Source: JASBTN01 sp965228805 (lineage in GTDB: Bacteria; Pseudomonadota; Alphaproteobacteria; Rhodobacterales; Rhodobacteraceae). Taken from it: DNA of 64,000 nucleotides. The notes under the pieces were generated by a model that saw only the letters and a program-made list of their open reading frames with translations, was not told where the DNA came from and searched no databases. The position numbers were made by a program, and so were the translations under genes. Positions 1 through 9,243 of this stretch are shown in pieces (positions within the stretch are counted from its first letter, which is position 1; each line of letters begins with the position of its first letter). The DNA lies in NCBI RefSeq assembly GCF_965228805.1, contig NZ_CBDDIE010000003.1, positions 186,001 through 250,000 of the forward strand. Reading direction: 5' to 3'.

Positions 1-406
1 CGGGATCGGCGGTGCGAATGCAGAAATCGACCTGATGTTGCCCAAGCCCCATGTCAAACAGGATAGCCGCGCGGTCCTCAGGACGAATTGCGCCGTCATC
101 GGGGCCAAGTTCGGTCAGCACCCTACGTCCGGCCATTGCCGCCTCCTCGCGTGGCAGGCAGAGCGAGATGCCGTGGCTCCAGCGGTGGGTCTTGGGGCTG
201 AGCATCTCCCAGGCCACGGGTTTCACGCCATCCAACCGGTCAATCCGCACACCACCGCGCATGGTCATCTGGGTCAGCGCGCCCGGAGGCGCGGGCATCG
301 GGTCACCCGCAACATGGTGAAATTCGGCGATGGCCCCGAACGACCCCATGTTCCAGCCCGCGTTTTCGTCCGTAAGAGCGCTTTGCAGCAGCGTTTCAAG
401 TTCCAT
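1..406 (-). CDS. Uncharacterised protein of the cobalamin operon (3' end outside window)
   Basis: The gene is open from an ATG at 406 to the window edge, about 135 codons, so its C-terminus is missing. It is the last visible gene of the riboswitch-controlled btuBFCD-cbiZ transcription unit, and its start overlaps the cbiZ stop by about 11 bases. The sequence is soluble-looking, with no signal peptide or membrane segment, and has a His/Trp-rich stretch (KTHRWSHG) followed by an acidic helical part ending GLGQHQVDFCIRTADP. I do not recognise a catalytic motif. The overlap argues for translation coupling and a role linked to corrinoid salvage, which is inference from position only. Confidence 0.75.
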   Translation of the reverse strand, partial: MELETLLQSALTDENAGWNMGSFGAIAEFHHVAGDPMPAPPGALTQMTMRGGVRIDRLDGVKPVAWEMLSPKTHRWSHGISLCLPREEAAMAGRRVLTELGPDDGAIRPEDRAAILFDMGLGQHQVDFCIRTADP

Positions 407-1049
407 GGCTGTTCTCCTCGATCCAACTTTGGGTCGCCTGGGAAATGGCGGTGTAAGTGGCCTGGCCGATGGCCTCGGCCTGGGGGGTGTGCAGACCGGC
501 AAAACGCTCGGTCCCGACAGGGGCGGCAAGGGCGATGCAATCGGTGCCGGTGCCGGTCACCTGCCCGGTGCCTATGCGCGGGCCGTGCTCGACCAGGGCA
601 GCGGTGCGGGCCTGGGTGATGATGCTCATCGCCTCAAGCATCGCGGGTTGGCTGAGGCGAAGGCTGCATTCCACCGCAATATTGATCGTGCCCCAACAGT
701 CGCCGTCATAGGCCATGCGCGTCCCAACACGTTCCGCGTTCGACAGGCCCAACGTAATCACGGCATGGGCCTCGACCCCTTCCACCGCAGCCCGGGCTTC
801 GACGAAGCGGGTGATATTGCGCGAGGTCAGGAAGCACGGTGCGTCCGAGGCTTGCTTTGCCGTCAATTCGCCCGCCAGCCAGGTGTCCACATCCAGCTCG
901 CGCGGCAGGTCGGCGTTGCGAACTTCGCGCCACAGAATCCGGTCTGCATGGATGAAGCCGGGCCTATTCAGAACCCAACTCAGCACCTGCATGGGCTGGG
1001 TCAGGCGCATCTCCAGCCAGGGGCGCTCCAGCGTGACCCGCGCGGTCAT
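396..1049 (-). CDS. cbiZ: Adenosylcobinamide amidohydrolase (CbiZ family)
   Basis: A protein of 217 residues. It matches the CbiZ family in overall pattern: an N-terminal strand region, the segment APCFLTSRNI, then VEAHAVITLGLSNAERVG, and a Gly/Thr-rich stretch (GTGQVTGTGTD) near residues 160-170. CbiZ cleaves the amide bond joining the nucleotide loop of imported corrinoids, yielding adenosylcobyric acid that can be rebuilt with a preferred lower base. The ATG overlaps the btuD stop (ATGA). The position behind the B12 ABC transporter and the riboswitch supports the call. With bluB elsewhere in the window, remodelling to a dimethylbenzimidazole cobamide is plausible. Confidence 0.85.
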   Translation of the reverse strand: MTARVTLERPWLEMRLTQPMQVLSWVLNRPGFIHADRILWREVRNADLPRELDVDTWLAGELTAKQASDAPCFLTSRNITRFVEARAAVEGVEAHAVITLGLSNAERVGTRMAYDGDCWGTINIAVECSLRLSQPAMLEAMSIITQARTAALVEHGPRIGTGQVTGTGTDCIALAAPVGTERFAGLHTPQAEAIGQATYTAISQATQSWIEENSHGT

Positions 1050-1804
1050 TCCAGCACCTCAAGCGGCTGAAAAACGGGGCCCTCAGGCCCGGTTTCGAAA
1101 TGCGCAGTGATACCAAAGTGCGCACTGAGGTTACTGGCGCAGAGTACCTGGTCCGCCGGGCCGTCTGCCTTGATCTCTCCATCACACAGCAACACCAGCC
1201 GCGTGCAATGGCGCACCGCCAGGCCCAGGTCGTGGAGCGACACCAGGACCGCCTTGCCCCGGTGGGCTAGGCCTTCAAAGATCTTCATCGTCGCGATCTG
1301 GTGGGCGGGATCCAGCCCTGCAATCGGCTCATCCGTCACCACCAGTGGCGTCTGCTGCGCCAAGGTCCGGGCAATCAGCACCCGCGCCTGTTCGCCGCCC
1401 GACAGGCGGGTGACAGTACGTTTCCGCATGTCGGACAAGGACATGTCCTCCAGCGCCTGTTCGATGGCAGCGGCGTCCTCATCTCGCGGGCGTTGCCCCA
1501 TGGCGAGATGCGGCAGGCGGCCCAGGGTGACCACGGTTTCGACATCCACGGGCCAGGCCAGCTCTCGCGCCTGCGGCAGCCAGGCCACCGCCCTCGCCCG
1601 CTCCCGCGCGGTCATGGCGGCCAGGTTGCTGTGACCCTCGCCGTCGATCAGGCCAAGCGCGGCGCGCATCAAGGTGGTCTTGCCGGCACCATTGGGACCG
1701 ATCAGGCCCACGACCTCGCCCGTGCCGATCTCCAGGCTGACATCTTTCAGAATGTCACGCCCGCGACGGGCCACATTGAGTTTGGAAACAGACAGCAAGC
1801 TCAT
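1046..1804 (-). CDS. btuD: Cobalamin ABC transporter ATP-binding protein (BtuD/FecE type)
   Basis: A protein of 252 residues with a complete ABC ATPase core: Walker A GPNGAGKT at 36-43, signature LSGGE at 134-138, Walker B ending in TDEP near 157-160 and the switch His in SLHD near 191. It energises corrinoid import across the inner membrane with the adjacent permease. The chosen ATG at 1804 overlaps the permease stop (ATGA) and gives the normal family length; the same frame stays open far upstream, but that part is only the shadow of btuC. Family members also import iron siderophores, so the B12 assignment depends on the riboswitch and cbiZ. Confidence 0.9.
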   Translation of the reverse strand: MSLLSVSKLNVARRGRDILKDVSLEIGTGEVVGLIGPNGAGKTTLMRAALGLIDGEGHSNLAAMTARERARAVAWLPQARELAWPVDVETVVTLGRLPHLAMGQRPRDEDAAAIEQALEDMSLSDMRKRTVTRLSGGEQARVLIARTLAQQTPLVVTDEPIAGLDPAHQIATMKIFEGLAHRGKAVLVSLHDLGLAVRHCTRLVLLCDGEIKADGPADQVLCASNLSAHFGITAHFETGPEGPVFQPLEVLE

Positions 1805-2784
1805 CCCATTTGCCTCCGCGTCTTGTAGATCAGATGCAAAAACAGCGGCGCGCCAATCAGGGCTGTCACGACCCCCAGCTTCAGATCCCGCGCGGGCAGC
1901 ACCACCCGCACCGCGATATCGGCGGCTAGCAGAAGGATCGCGCCACCCAGGGCCGAACTCCACAAAAGGGCCGAGGGCCGGGCCTTCACGAAGGGGCGCA
2001 GAATGTGGGGCACAACAAGGCCGATGAAACCGATGGCGCCCGCAACGGCGGTGGCGGAGCCCACGATGGAGGCCACGCCTAAGACCAACAGAAGCCGCAG
2101 GCGGGTGAGGTTGATGCCCATCGCCTCGGCCGCATCCTCGCCCAAGGTCAACGCATCCAGGCCCCGACCAAGTCCCAGCAGCAAAAGCGCCCCCAGCACG
2201 AAGAAGGGTAGCGCCAGCCACAGGTGATCCAGGGATCGGTCGGCCAGCGAGCCCATCATCCAGAAGATGATTTCATTCGCGGCGAAAGGGTTCGGCGACA
2301 GGTTCAGGACCAAAGAGGTCAGCGCACCGGCCAGCGACGAGACCGCGACCCCCGCCAGGATCAACGTGATCGACGCCCCGCGCGGACCGGCCAGCAAAAG
2401 GACCAGAAAGACACCGATCAGCGCGCCGCCCAGCGCGGCCAGGGGCAGACCCAGCGCAATCACACCTGCAAACCCGGTCTGGATCGCCAGGACCGCGCCC
2501 AAGGCTGCAGACCCGGACACACCAATCAGACCCGGATCGGCCAGCGGGTTGCGCAGGTACCCCTGCATCGCCGCGCCCGACAGGCCCAACCCTGCCCCGA
2601 CCAACGCAGCCAAGAGCGCGCGCGGCAGGCGGATCTCGCGCATCACCAGTGTCAGAGGGGTACCGGTATCGACAAACAGCGCATGCAGGCTCTTGCCCAT
2701 CGGCACGCCCGCTGGACCAAACAGCAGCGCCGCGACCAACAGCGCCACAAGCAAGGGAACAAGGATCAGAAGAAGGCGGGTCAT
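1801..2784 (-). CDS. btuC: Cobalamin ABC transporter permease (BtuC/FecCD family)
   Basis: A protein of 327 residues, highly hydrophobic throughout, with the features of a FecCD permease: RLPRALLAALVGAGLGLSGA near residue 50 followed by MQGYLRNPLADP, and GFIGLVVPHILRP near 240. About ten transmembrane helices are expected. It forms the membrane channel for corrinoid import with the downstream ATPase and the upstream binding protein. Its start overlaps the btuF stop (ATGA) and its stop overlaps the btuD start, indicating a tightly coupled operon. Confidence 0.92.
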   Translation of the reverse strand: MTRLLLILVPLLVALLVAALLFGPAGVPMGKSLHALFVDTGTPLTLVMREIRLPRALLAALVGAGLGLSGAAMQGYLRNPLADPGLIGVSGSAALGAVLAIQTGFAGVIALGLPLAALGGALIGVFLVLLLAGPRGASITLILAGVAVSSLAGALTSLVLNLSPNPFAANEIIFWMMGSLADRSLDHLWLALPFFVLGALLLLGLGRGLDALTLGEDAAEAMGINLTRLRLLLVLGVASIVGSATAVAGAIGFIGLVVPHILRPFVKARPSALLWSSALGGAILLLAADIAVRVVLPARDLKLGVVTALIGAPLFLHLIYKTRRQMG

Positions 2785-3683
2785 TGGCTGTCCTCCGGGA
2801 CATCATGCAACGCAACCAGCCCGGCAATGGCACGCAGCACATGGGGCGAACCACAGATCCAGTCGCGGTCGGTCACACTGCCCTGCATTCGGTTCGAGGC
2901 GAGCGCCTGCACGACAGGGTGATCCAGAATTTCTTCGGATCGTGAGGCGCCGGGATAGCGGCGACCGGTGATCAAGGCATCAGGATCGGACATGGCCAGC
3001 ATCTCCAGCGGGAATATCCCGCCCATGGGCAGGCCCGCTTCGACGGCGGCATTGCGAAACCCGGCGGTGCTCAGGATTTGACCGGCCAGGGTGCGGTCGC
3101 CCGAGGTATAGCCATTCGCGTAGTAAAGCGCGGCCAGCGGGTGGACCTCCGGCGCGCGCGCAGCCAGCGTGGCGAGATCGCGGTCATACTGCGCGGCCAT
3201 CTCGGTGGCAGCATCCTGGCGGTGCAGAACCTCACCCATTTCGGTGATACGGTCGCGAACCTCAGACAGGGAATAGGCAGGGTCCATCACCACAACCGGC
3301 AGACCCAGACGGCGCAGCATCGAAACGGTCGCTCGGGTCGAGAACCGGCCCGCGATCACCAGGTCGGGGTCGAGCAGGTAGATCTCTTCGGCAAGGCCAT
3401 GGTTGGGAACGTATTTCTGCGCCTCCCCGGCCATCGCGGACCCACGCGGGTCAAAGGACAGGTAGGAAACGGACAGGAGCTGGCCGGGGGCGGCCAGCAT
3501 CATCGCAAGTTGGTCGGTGCAAAGGTTCATCGACACAACTCGACGCGGCGGTTGGCTCGACAGTGCCAGATCAGCCGCACTGGCCGCGCGAATGCCCTGG
3601 CCGGGGACAAGCCCAGCCAGGGTGAACGTGGCGGCCATAACCACGATCGCAGTCATGGCCATTGCGTGAGAGCCGATCTTCAT
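2781..3683 (-). CDS. btuF: Periplasmic cobalamin-binding protein (BtuF type)
   Basis: A protein of 300 residues starting with a cleavable signal peptide (about 35 residues, ending near IRAASA). Typical class III binding-protein elements follow: PRRVVSMNLCTDQLAMML, then LLDPDLVIAG and LRRLGLPVVVMD, with a long backbone helix in the middle. It delivers corrinoids to the BtuCD transporter. It lies 17 bases after btuB and overlaps btuC. A siderophore-binding role is the main alternative, made less likely by the riboswitch. Confidence 0.88.
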   Translation of the reverse strand: MKIGSHAMAMTAIVVMAATFTLAGLVPGQGIRAASAADLALSSQPPRRVVSMNLCTDQLAMMLAAPGQLLSVSYLSFDPRGSAMAGEAQKYVPNHGLAEEIYLLDPDLVIAGRFSTRATVSMLRRLGLPVVVMDPAYSLSEVRDRITEMGEVLHRQDAATEMAAQYDRDLATLAARAPEVHPLAALYYANGYTSGDRTLAGQILSTAGFRNAAVEAGLPMGGIFPLEMLAMSDPDALITGRRYPGASRSEEILDHPVVQALASNRMQGSVTDRDWICGSPHVLRAIAGLVALHDVPEDSQ

Positions 3684-3700
3684 AATGGCACGATCCAGTC

Positions 3701-5545
3701 TCAGAACTGCATCCGCGCGCCGAAGTAGAACGAGCGATCCGGCGTGCCGTAACCCGTGACGGTCTGATATTCCTCGTCAAACAGGTTCTCGGCGCGCAGG
3801 TAAAGCTCGGCGCTGTCGGAAACATCATAGGTCACCGTAGCATCCACCACGGTATAGTCCGCCAGCGGTCCGGTCGTATCGTTCAGACCGGCGACATGCT
3901 TGACTGCAAGGCCCGTCGACAAACGATCCGTCACCTCGGCATTCAGGCGGACGGCAGCCGTGTGCATCGGCACCCGGGCCAGCCGCATACCTGTCGCAGC
4001 GTTCTCGCTGTCGGTATAGGTGTAGGATGCCGTCATATCCAGGCTGTCGGACAGCTTGAAGGCCGCGGCAAGCTCGACCCCCTGGGCCCATCCGGTCCCC
4101 GGTGTCTGCGTGTAGCCAGTGGGCGACCAAGCGATCAGGTCGGTGATCTCGGTCCTGAACAAGGTGGCCGAAACTTCACCACCGTCAAAACGCTTTTCGA
4201 TACCCAGCTCATAGCTGACCGAGGTTTCCGGCTGCAGCGCCGCATTGCCATAGGGTGACGAGAAGAGCTCGAACAGCGACGGCGTACGGAACCCGGTACC
4301 CACCGCGGCCCGGACCGTGATATCCGGCGTGGGCAGCCAGGCCAGCGACACGCGGCCGGTGGTCTTGCCGCCAAAGTCCGAATGATCGTCGTGACGCAGG
4401 ACAGTCACCAACTCAACTTGCTCCGACAGGTGCCAATCGGCCTGAACCCAGGCCCCCAGCATGTCATGTTCACCGTTTTGCACGCCGCTTTCATAAGACT
4501 CGCGCGTCGCGTCCAGCCCGAAGGTTAGCGTGGCGTTGGTCAGCTCGGCTTGACCTTGATAAGCCAGCCCGATCCGCTCCCCCAGATAGTCATAGGCGAA
4601 GGGCCCCCAGGCGTTGGTGCCGGAGGAAAGCCTGTCGTTCTGGTAATACTGCAGCGAGAACTCATGCTCGACCGCGCCACCTTCGACACGCACGAAGCCG
4701 CGCAAACCGAATTGGTCGCTTTCCGACAGCTCGTCCGGAGACACACCGTCCACCGGGCCACCGCTATATTCGTCGTACTCGGTTTCCGAGGTCTGCCAGA
4801 AACCCGAGCCGCCGATGGTGACCGTGTCCGAAACCGCATACTCACCCGAGAAGCTCAGGCGGGTGGCCTCGTGGCCGTCGTCCTCGGTGTTGCCTGCGTT
4901 CTCGTCCGCGGCCGAAATTCCATCGGTGCGAATGTGGCTCAGCGTGGCGGCGAAGCTGCCGTAATCGCCAAGATAGCTCATGTTGTACGACAGCCGTGCG
5001 GTGTTGTGCGAGCCGTATTCCGCCGCAAGGTTGTGGTGCAGACCCGGCTCGGTGGCCCGGTTCGTGGTGATATTGATGACACCAGCAATGGCTTCGGAAC
5101 CATAGAGGGCGGACTGCGCGCCCTTAAGCACTTCGATCCGAGTGATATCGTCCGTGGTCAACCCTCCGAAATCAAACGCAATCTGCGGGGCGGACGGGTC
5201 GTTCACGTCGATACCGTCAACGTAAACCCCGATATAGCGCCCGGATGAACCACGAATGCGCAGGCTGGTGGTCGAACCGATGCCACCGTTGCCCGTCACG
5301 CTGAGACCGGGAAGCGTGGCAAGATAATCAGCGACCTGAATGTCGCCGGCTTCTTCAAGATCTTCACGGGTGACAATTTCGACCGTAGAGCCGCTACGCT
5401 CGGTCTTGGTGGTCTCGCCGCGGTTCGCAGACAGCGTAAGGTCGCCAGAGACGATAATGGTGCCGAGATCGGTGTAATCCTGCGCGATCGCAGGCGTGGA
5501 GACCGCGCTGACAAACGCGGTCGTGGAAAGAATACGGGCAAGCAT
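3701..5545 (-). CDS. btuB: TonB-dependent vitamin B12 outer-membrane receptor
   Basis: A protein of 614 residues. The ATG at 5545 is preferred because it begins a normal signal peptide (MLARILSTTAFVSAV...AIAQ); the frame extends upstream without signal character. A plug domain follows (about residues 40-150, including VADYLATLPGLSV and GVYVDGIDVND), then a 22-strand-type beta barrel ending in aromatic FYFGARMQF, the usual C-terminal Phe signature. Length and plug match BtuB. A cobalamin riboswitch sits about 150 bases upstream on the same strand, so expression should fall when B12 is plentiful. Confidence 0.93.
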   Translation of the reverse strand: MLARILSTTAFVSAVSTPAIAQDYTDLGTIIVSGDLTLSANRGETTKTERSGSTVEIVTREDLEEAGDIQVADYLATLPGLSVTGNGGIGSTTSLRIRGSSGRYIGVYVDGIDVNDPSAPQIAFDFGGLTTDDITRIEVLKGAQSALYGSEAIAGVINITTNRATEPGLHHNLAAEYGSHNTARLSYNMSYLGDYGSFAATLSHIRTDGISAADENAGNTEDDGHEATRLSFSGEYAVSDTVTIGGSGFWQTSETEYDEYSGGPVDGVSPDELSESDQFGLRGFVRVEGGAVEHEFSLQYYQNDRLSSGTNAWGPFAYDYLGERIGLAYQGQAELTNATLTFGLDATRESYESGVQNGEHDMLGAWVQADWHLSEQVELVTVLRHDDHSDFGGKTTGRVSLAWLPTPDITVRAAVGTGFRTPSLFELFSSPYGNAALQPETSVSYELGIEKRFDGGEVSATLFRTEITDLIAWSPTGYTQTPGTGWAQGVELAAAFKLSDSLDMTASYTYTDSENAATGMRLARVPMHTAAVRLNAEVTDRLSTGLAVKHVAGLNDTTGPLADYTVVDATVTYDVSDSAELYLRAENLFDEEYQTVTGYGTPDRSFYFGARMQF

Positions 5546-5695
5546 TGGCCACGTCCCTCTGAATTGCCTCGCCTCGTTTCGCGGGCGGGCAGTAGTCCAT
5601 TTTTGCGGTCGAAGATCTTGGAGTCCGGCCGCGGCGAAAATGTCACCACGACGGACAGACCGTAATCTCGCACGCACCCCGCGTACGGATTGGGT

Positions 5696-5892
5696 GATCA
5701 CCTCGGCAGGTCTCCTGACTCGCGGGTCGCAGCTTGGCCGGGCCTTCCCGCACCGCTTGGCGGCACAGTGGCTTTGTCCGGCCTCGCTCTCCGCTTACAG
5801 TTGCGGGGGCAGTCACGGAATTGGCGCCTGATGGCTACACCTCACCGTGTTCCCTATTATCCCACCGGCATGCCGACAGGACCGAAGCGGAA
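5696..5892 (-). ncRNA. Cobalamin riboswitch upstream of btuB
   Basis: On the minus strand this leader contains the hallmark pieces in the right order: GGGAACACGGTG, then CTGCCCCCGCAACTGTAAGC, the B12 box GCCACTG (5766-5772), GGGAAGG, and AGTCAGGAGACCTGCC (5705-5720). The last element is the classical 3' core. The RNA lies about 150 bases before btuB, enough for an expression platform, and most likely represses the whole btuBFCD-cbiZ unit when adenosylcobalamin binds. Edges are approximate (about 10 bases). Confidence 0.95.
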
Positions 5893-6256
5893 TCGGAGGT
5901 AGTACGAGGAAGACGTTTTGTAAAGAATTCTTAAAGCATGCTGGAAAGAAAATTTTTCATGGGACGCGGAAACACCGCTTCTGAGATTTAAGAAAAGAAA
6001 CGGTGGCTCGGAGTTAAAAACAATCCTGTCTTTGCACCGATCAACGTAAAAGGCCGCCGCCAACGGAACCTTTCTTCGAACTGCCAAGGGTGGGTGACTC
6101 ACCATAACCCTTCCACCGGAGTCCCTTATTTCATTGGGCAATCCGACATCGGATTGCGAAAAAGGCTGGCGTTTCTTCCTTTGACTCAGGAAAGTTCTTC
6201 CACTGGGAAGTCGAAAAAAGTGGCCAGAGCAGCACCCGCTCGTCCCCCTCAGACAG
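5893..6256. other. Intergenic stretch between riboswitch and tniQ
   Basis: About 360 bases, visibly richer in A/T than the flanking btu operon. A 138-codon open frame crosses it on the minus strand, but it overlaps both the tniQ end and the riboswitch and has no coherent protein character. The btuB promoter should lie near 5900-5950, where A/T-rich DNA occurs on the minus strand, but I cannot place -35/-10 boxes with confidence. No transposon terminal repeat could be recognised. Confidence 0.5.
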
Positions 6257-7935
6257 TCAGATTTGCTGATCACCGTTTAGCAGGGAGTGGACACCCGCCA
6301 GTTCGACGGTCCGGTATTTCTTTCTCGACCGGATCGCAAACGCGGGTGTCTCCGTGAGTAGACCTCGCACGACGAGCTCTTCGACCTGAGCTGTATTACA
6401 CCCCAACATATTGCCCGCTTTCAGAAAGGTGACTGCGTTCCTTTCGACTTCATCATATTTCCTGGCCAAAGCCCTTGGGCAGGTGATGTGGTCGGAGAGC
6501 AGCTTCTTTTTCCGATCCGGGTTGGTCACCGGCAAACCGTAGGGGATGACCATGCCAAGCACTTGCCAAGTAGCGCATTTGCATCGCTTGGCGGCATCTT
6601 GAAAAGATACCCATTTGGCCGCTGACTTGTTGCCGAGAAAAGGCACCCATCCTTTGGTCACGGAAGTGGCAAAGCGCCAAATCTCGTTGCTATGGAAACC
6701 AGGGACCGCGCCTCGATGTTTGAAGTGAGGCTGAATGAGCCTGTTTTGAGAAAGCTGGGAAAGGGTTGCACGTGTCACACCGAGCTTTTTCGCCGTCCGC
6801 TCGGCCGTGAACACCCTATTCAACTCATGTGCAATCTCATCAGCCACATTTGATGGTACGTATCGCAGCAGTTCGAAGCTGTTGCTGTCGTTCTTCCGGA
6901 CATCGCCACGCTGAAGGAGGGCATGACCCGTTTTGGTGAAATCCAGCCGACGTTCTTTAGAAAGCGATCGGTGTGTGTGGAGCTTTCGTCTTGGGTTTTT
7001 GACGCCGAGGACCAATGCATCTTTCTGAACGGGATAGGTATCGAAAATGAACTGCCGAACTGGATCGCGGATTGCATCGAAGGCAGGATCATCTTCGCGA
7101 TTGCGAAGCCACTCGAAGAAGACGCCAAACCGAGCTCGGTAGAGGGAGTTGTCGTTGGGACGCCTGCGTTCCAGTTCGGCGAGTTTTTCAATCATCGCGT
7201 CGGGGCCATGGCGCAGAAAAGTGAACCCAATATGGCCTGACTTGGCCCAATCCAGATCTGACACGAGCTGCCGGTTCGTGGTCGGGCCCTTCAGAAGGAG
7301 AAGTCCGAAGTTCTCACAGGTCTGGGTTGCGACATGAAAGGGAAGGTTGTCAAACCACCCTGCCCCGGCCGCTCCTTTTACTCTCTCCCCCATGTGATGG
7401 ATCAACCCGAGGCTCCCTTCGGGAAAGAACTCCGGCTTGCCAGGCGTGAAGCCTATGGCCAGGTTCGCGATGTCAAAATGATCTTTGTTCGAGGCTGGCC
7501 TTGGCAACTCCTGCAGAACACAGCGGTGTCTGCTACAAACACGTGCAGCAATAAGTTGGGCTGATCCCGGTTGATGTGCCGAGCGCTTTCGGTCTCCGCC
7601 ACACAACCCTCGATGCAAATCGGGCAAACCCTTGGTCGGGTACGTTGAAAGGCCGAAAACTTGATCTCGGCCTCCCCCAATCTGAACCAGTCCTTGCGAA
7701 CAACGCTCGGCGTGTTCTTCACCAGCTCATCGTGATCCACGCCAGCAAACGCAGCCAGGCGTCTCACCTCGATCTCTTCACCATTCGCCAGTGCAAAGTA
7801 GTCGAGACCAATGTCAGAGCAGAAGGTTATCAGCCGCGGTGCACCATTACGCCTTGCCAGGCGCGCAGCAACCGAGGTTGCCGACTCCCCGGTGTGATAC
7901 TCGACAGTCAAAGGAAGGGATCTGATCTTCAGCAT
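6257..7935 (-). pseudogene. tniQ: tniQ-like transposition gene, frameshifted
   Basis: TniQ is the target-site/accessory protein of Tn5053/Tn7-like transposons. The N-terminal part (ATG 7935) reads RSLPLTVEYHTGESATS and leads to a zinc-finger start, RVCPICIEGC. The second half of the finger (ARVCSRHRCVLQELP) and the remaining ~430 residues continue in another frame, so one indel near 7550-7570 splits the gene. Repaired length would be about 559 residues. The C-terminal part has helix-turn-helix-like segments (TAKKLGVTRATLSQLSQN). The ATG overlaps the upstream tniB stop by one base, as in intact tni operons. A sequencing error is the main alternative. Confidence 0.75.
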
Positions 7936-8195
7936 CAAACCAGCTCCTCGGAAGTGAACATCTTCTGAGTGTCGATCTGAAGGAAGTCGTTGACCAAAAA
8001 CGGGTTGAAAGCCTCTGCGCACCCCTTCCAATTCTTGAACGCAACCGCGAAATGGCGTTCCTCCAAAGTCGTGTCGGCGAAGTAGAGGGCCTCTTCAATC
8101 GCAAATAGAGCAAGCTTGATGACCAGTCCAAACTGGTAACTCGCCGCATGAAGGATGCGCTTCCCGATATCCGTAGGGTTGCTCTGCTTCAGCAA
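7935..8195 (-). pseudogene. tniB: C-terminal fragment of tniB (AAA ATPase of a Tn5053/Tn7-like transposon)
   Basis: About 86 codons that resemble only the C-terminal helical part of TniB: IGKRILHAASYQFGLVIK, then AIEEALYFADTTLEERHFAVA and CAEAFNPFLVNDF. The Walker motifs and the rest of the ATPase are missing. Upstream the frame meets a stop within two codons, at the junction with an unrelated alpha/beta-hydrolase sequence, so the fragment is a deletion or recombination product. Its stop and the tniQ ATG share one base (TGATG). Confidence 0.65.
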
Positions 8196-8301
8196 ATCTC
8201 AGGGAAGCTTTCGCCGTGTCCGCGCATGTCATACATCAAGACGGAATAGCCCTGTTCCACCAGGTATTTGGCCTGGCGCAGGAACTTGATATCCTGTTTC
8301 C
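8196..8301 (-). pseudogene. Fragment of an alpha/beta-hydrolase gene
   Basis: Read on the minus strand, about 35 codons give a clear alpha/beta-hydrolase segment: FLRQAKYLVEQGYSV followed by LMYDMRGHGES, the strand and oxyanion-region pattern that precedes the nucleophile elbow. The frame then ends at a stop where the tniB fragment begins. On the other side it is cut by the IS element end at 8302. Neither the nucleophile elbow nor the rest of the enzyme is visible, so this is a relic. Confidence 0.6.
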
Positions 8302-8335
8302 TGAGCCGCCCCATCTGACTGGTCCAGGTTGATAG

Positions 8336-9243
8336 TTAGTGCATGATCGGCCTGTGTTCCATCGGGATGATGGTTTCGGGTGCCGGTGGGCGATAGCCCA
8401 ATGCACTGTGAGGTCGTTTTGTGTTGTAGTGTTTCCTCCATTCTTCGATCAGGATCTGGGCTTCATGCAGGGTATAGAAGATCTCCCCGTTGAGCAGTTC
8501 GTCCCGGAACCGGCCATTGAAGCTTTCACAATATCCGTTCTCCCATGGGCTTCCCGGTTCGATGTAGGCAGTTTGAGAGCCGACGGCTGCGATCCAATCC
8601 CGAACCGCTTGTGCAACAAACTCGGGGCCATTGTCGGAACGTATGAAGGCTGGAGGGCCACGTAGGATGAACAGGTCGGTCAAAGCGTCAATCACATCTG
8701 TCGAGTTCAGTTTGCGCTCCACCTTAATCGCCAGACATTCGCGGCTGTGCTCATCAATGATGTTCAGCGTCCGGAAGACCTTGCCGTCATCTGTCCGGCA
8801 GTGAACGAAATCATAGGACCAGACGTGGTTGCGGTGCTCCGGCCGGAGCCGGATGCATGATCCGTCATTCAGCCAGAGCCGCCCTTTCTTTGGTTGTTTT
8901 AGTGGAACCTTCAGCCCCTCTCGCCGCCATAGCCGTTCGACACGACCATCACTAACCCATTGCCCGGCAGGCGCATGCGCAGCATGCTGCCGAGAGGGGG
9001 CCAGCCTGCCTCTCTGAGCAAGGCCGCGACCCGACGATAGCCGTATCGACCATACTGCCTGGCCAACTCAATCATGTCGGCCACCAACCGATCCTCATCG
9101 GCTCGGCCTCTCGGGGCATGCCTCTGCGTCGAACGATGTTGCCCCAGTACCCGGCAAGCTCGGCGTTCAGACACTTTGAACTGGCCGCATACATGATTGA
9201 TACAAGCGCGACGACGAGCGGGGCTTAGGGGCTCCGCCCGTTC
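8336..9243 (-). pseudogene. IS3-family transposase orfB, interrupted
   Basis: The DDE integrase domain is recognisable: WSYDFVHC (first Asp), RSDNGPEF (second Asp) and PGSPWENGYCESFNGRFRDE (Glu), ending with the common KRPHSALGYRPP. The N-terminal part (SERRACRVLGQHRSTQ, GRYGYRRVAALLREAGW) is in a different frame. The break coincides with a GC-rich palindromic stretch at about 8963-9006 that lies between LLREAGW and the segment GRVERLWRREG, where intact relatives have only a few residues. The 5' end overlaps orfA, as expected for translation by programmed frameshifting. Confidence 0.8.

Noticed and set aside
5857..6273. Open frame of 138 codons on the minus strand
   Set aside because: It overlaps both the riboswitch and the tniQ end, has no plausible ribosome site and no protein-like pattern.
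6257..7935. Programmed frameshifting in tniQ
   Set aside because: No slippery heptamer followed by a structure is apparent near 7560, TniQ is not known to need a shift, and the neighbouring genes are already decayed.
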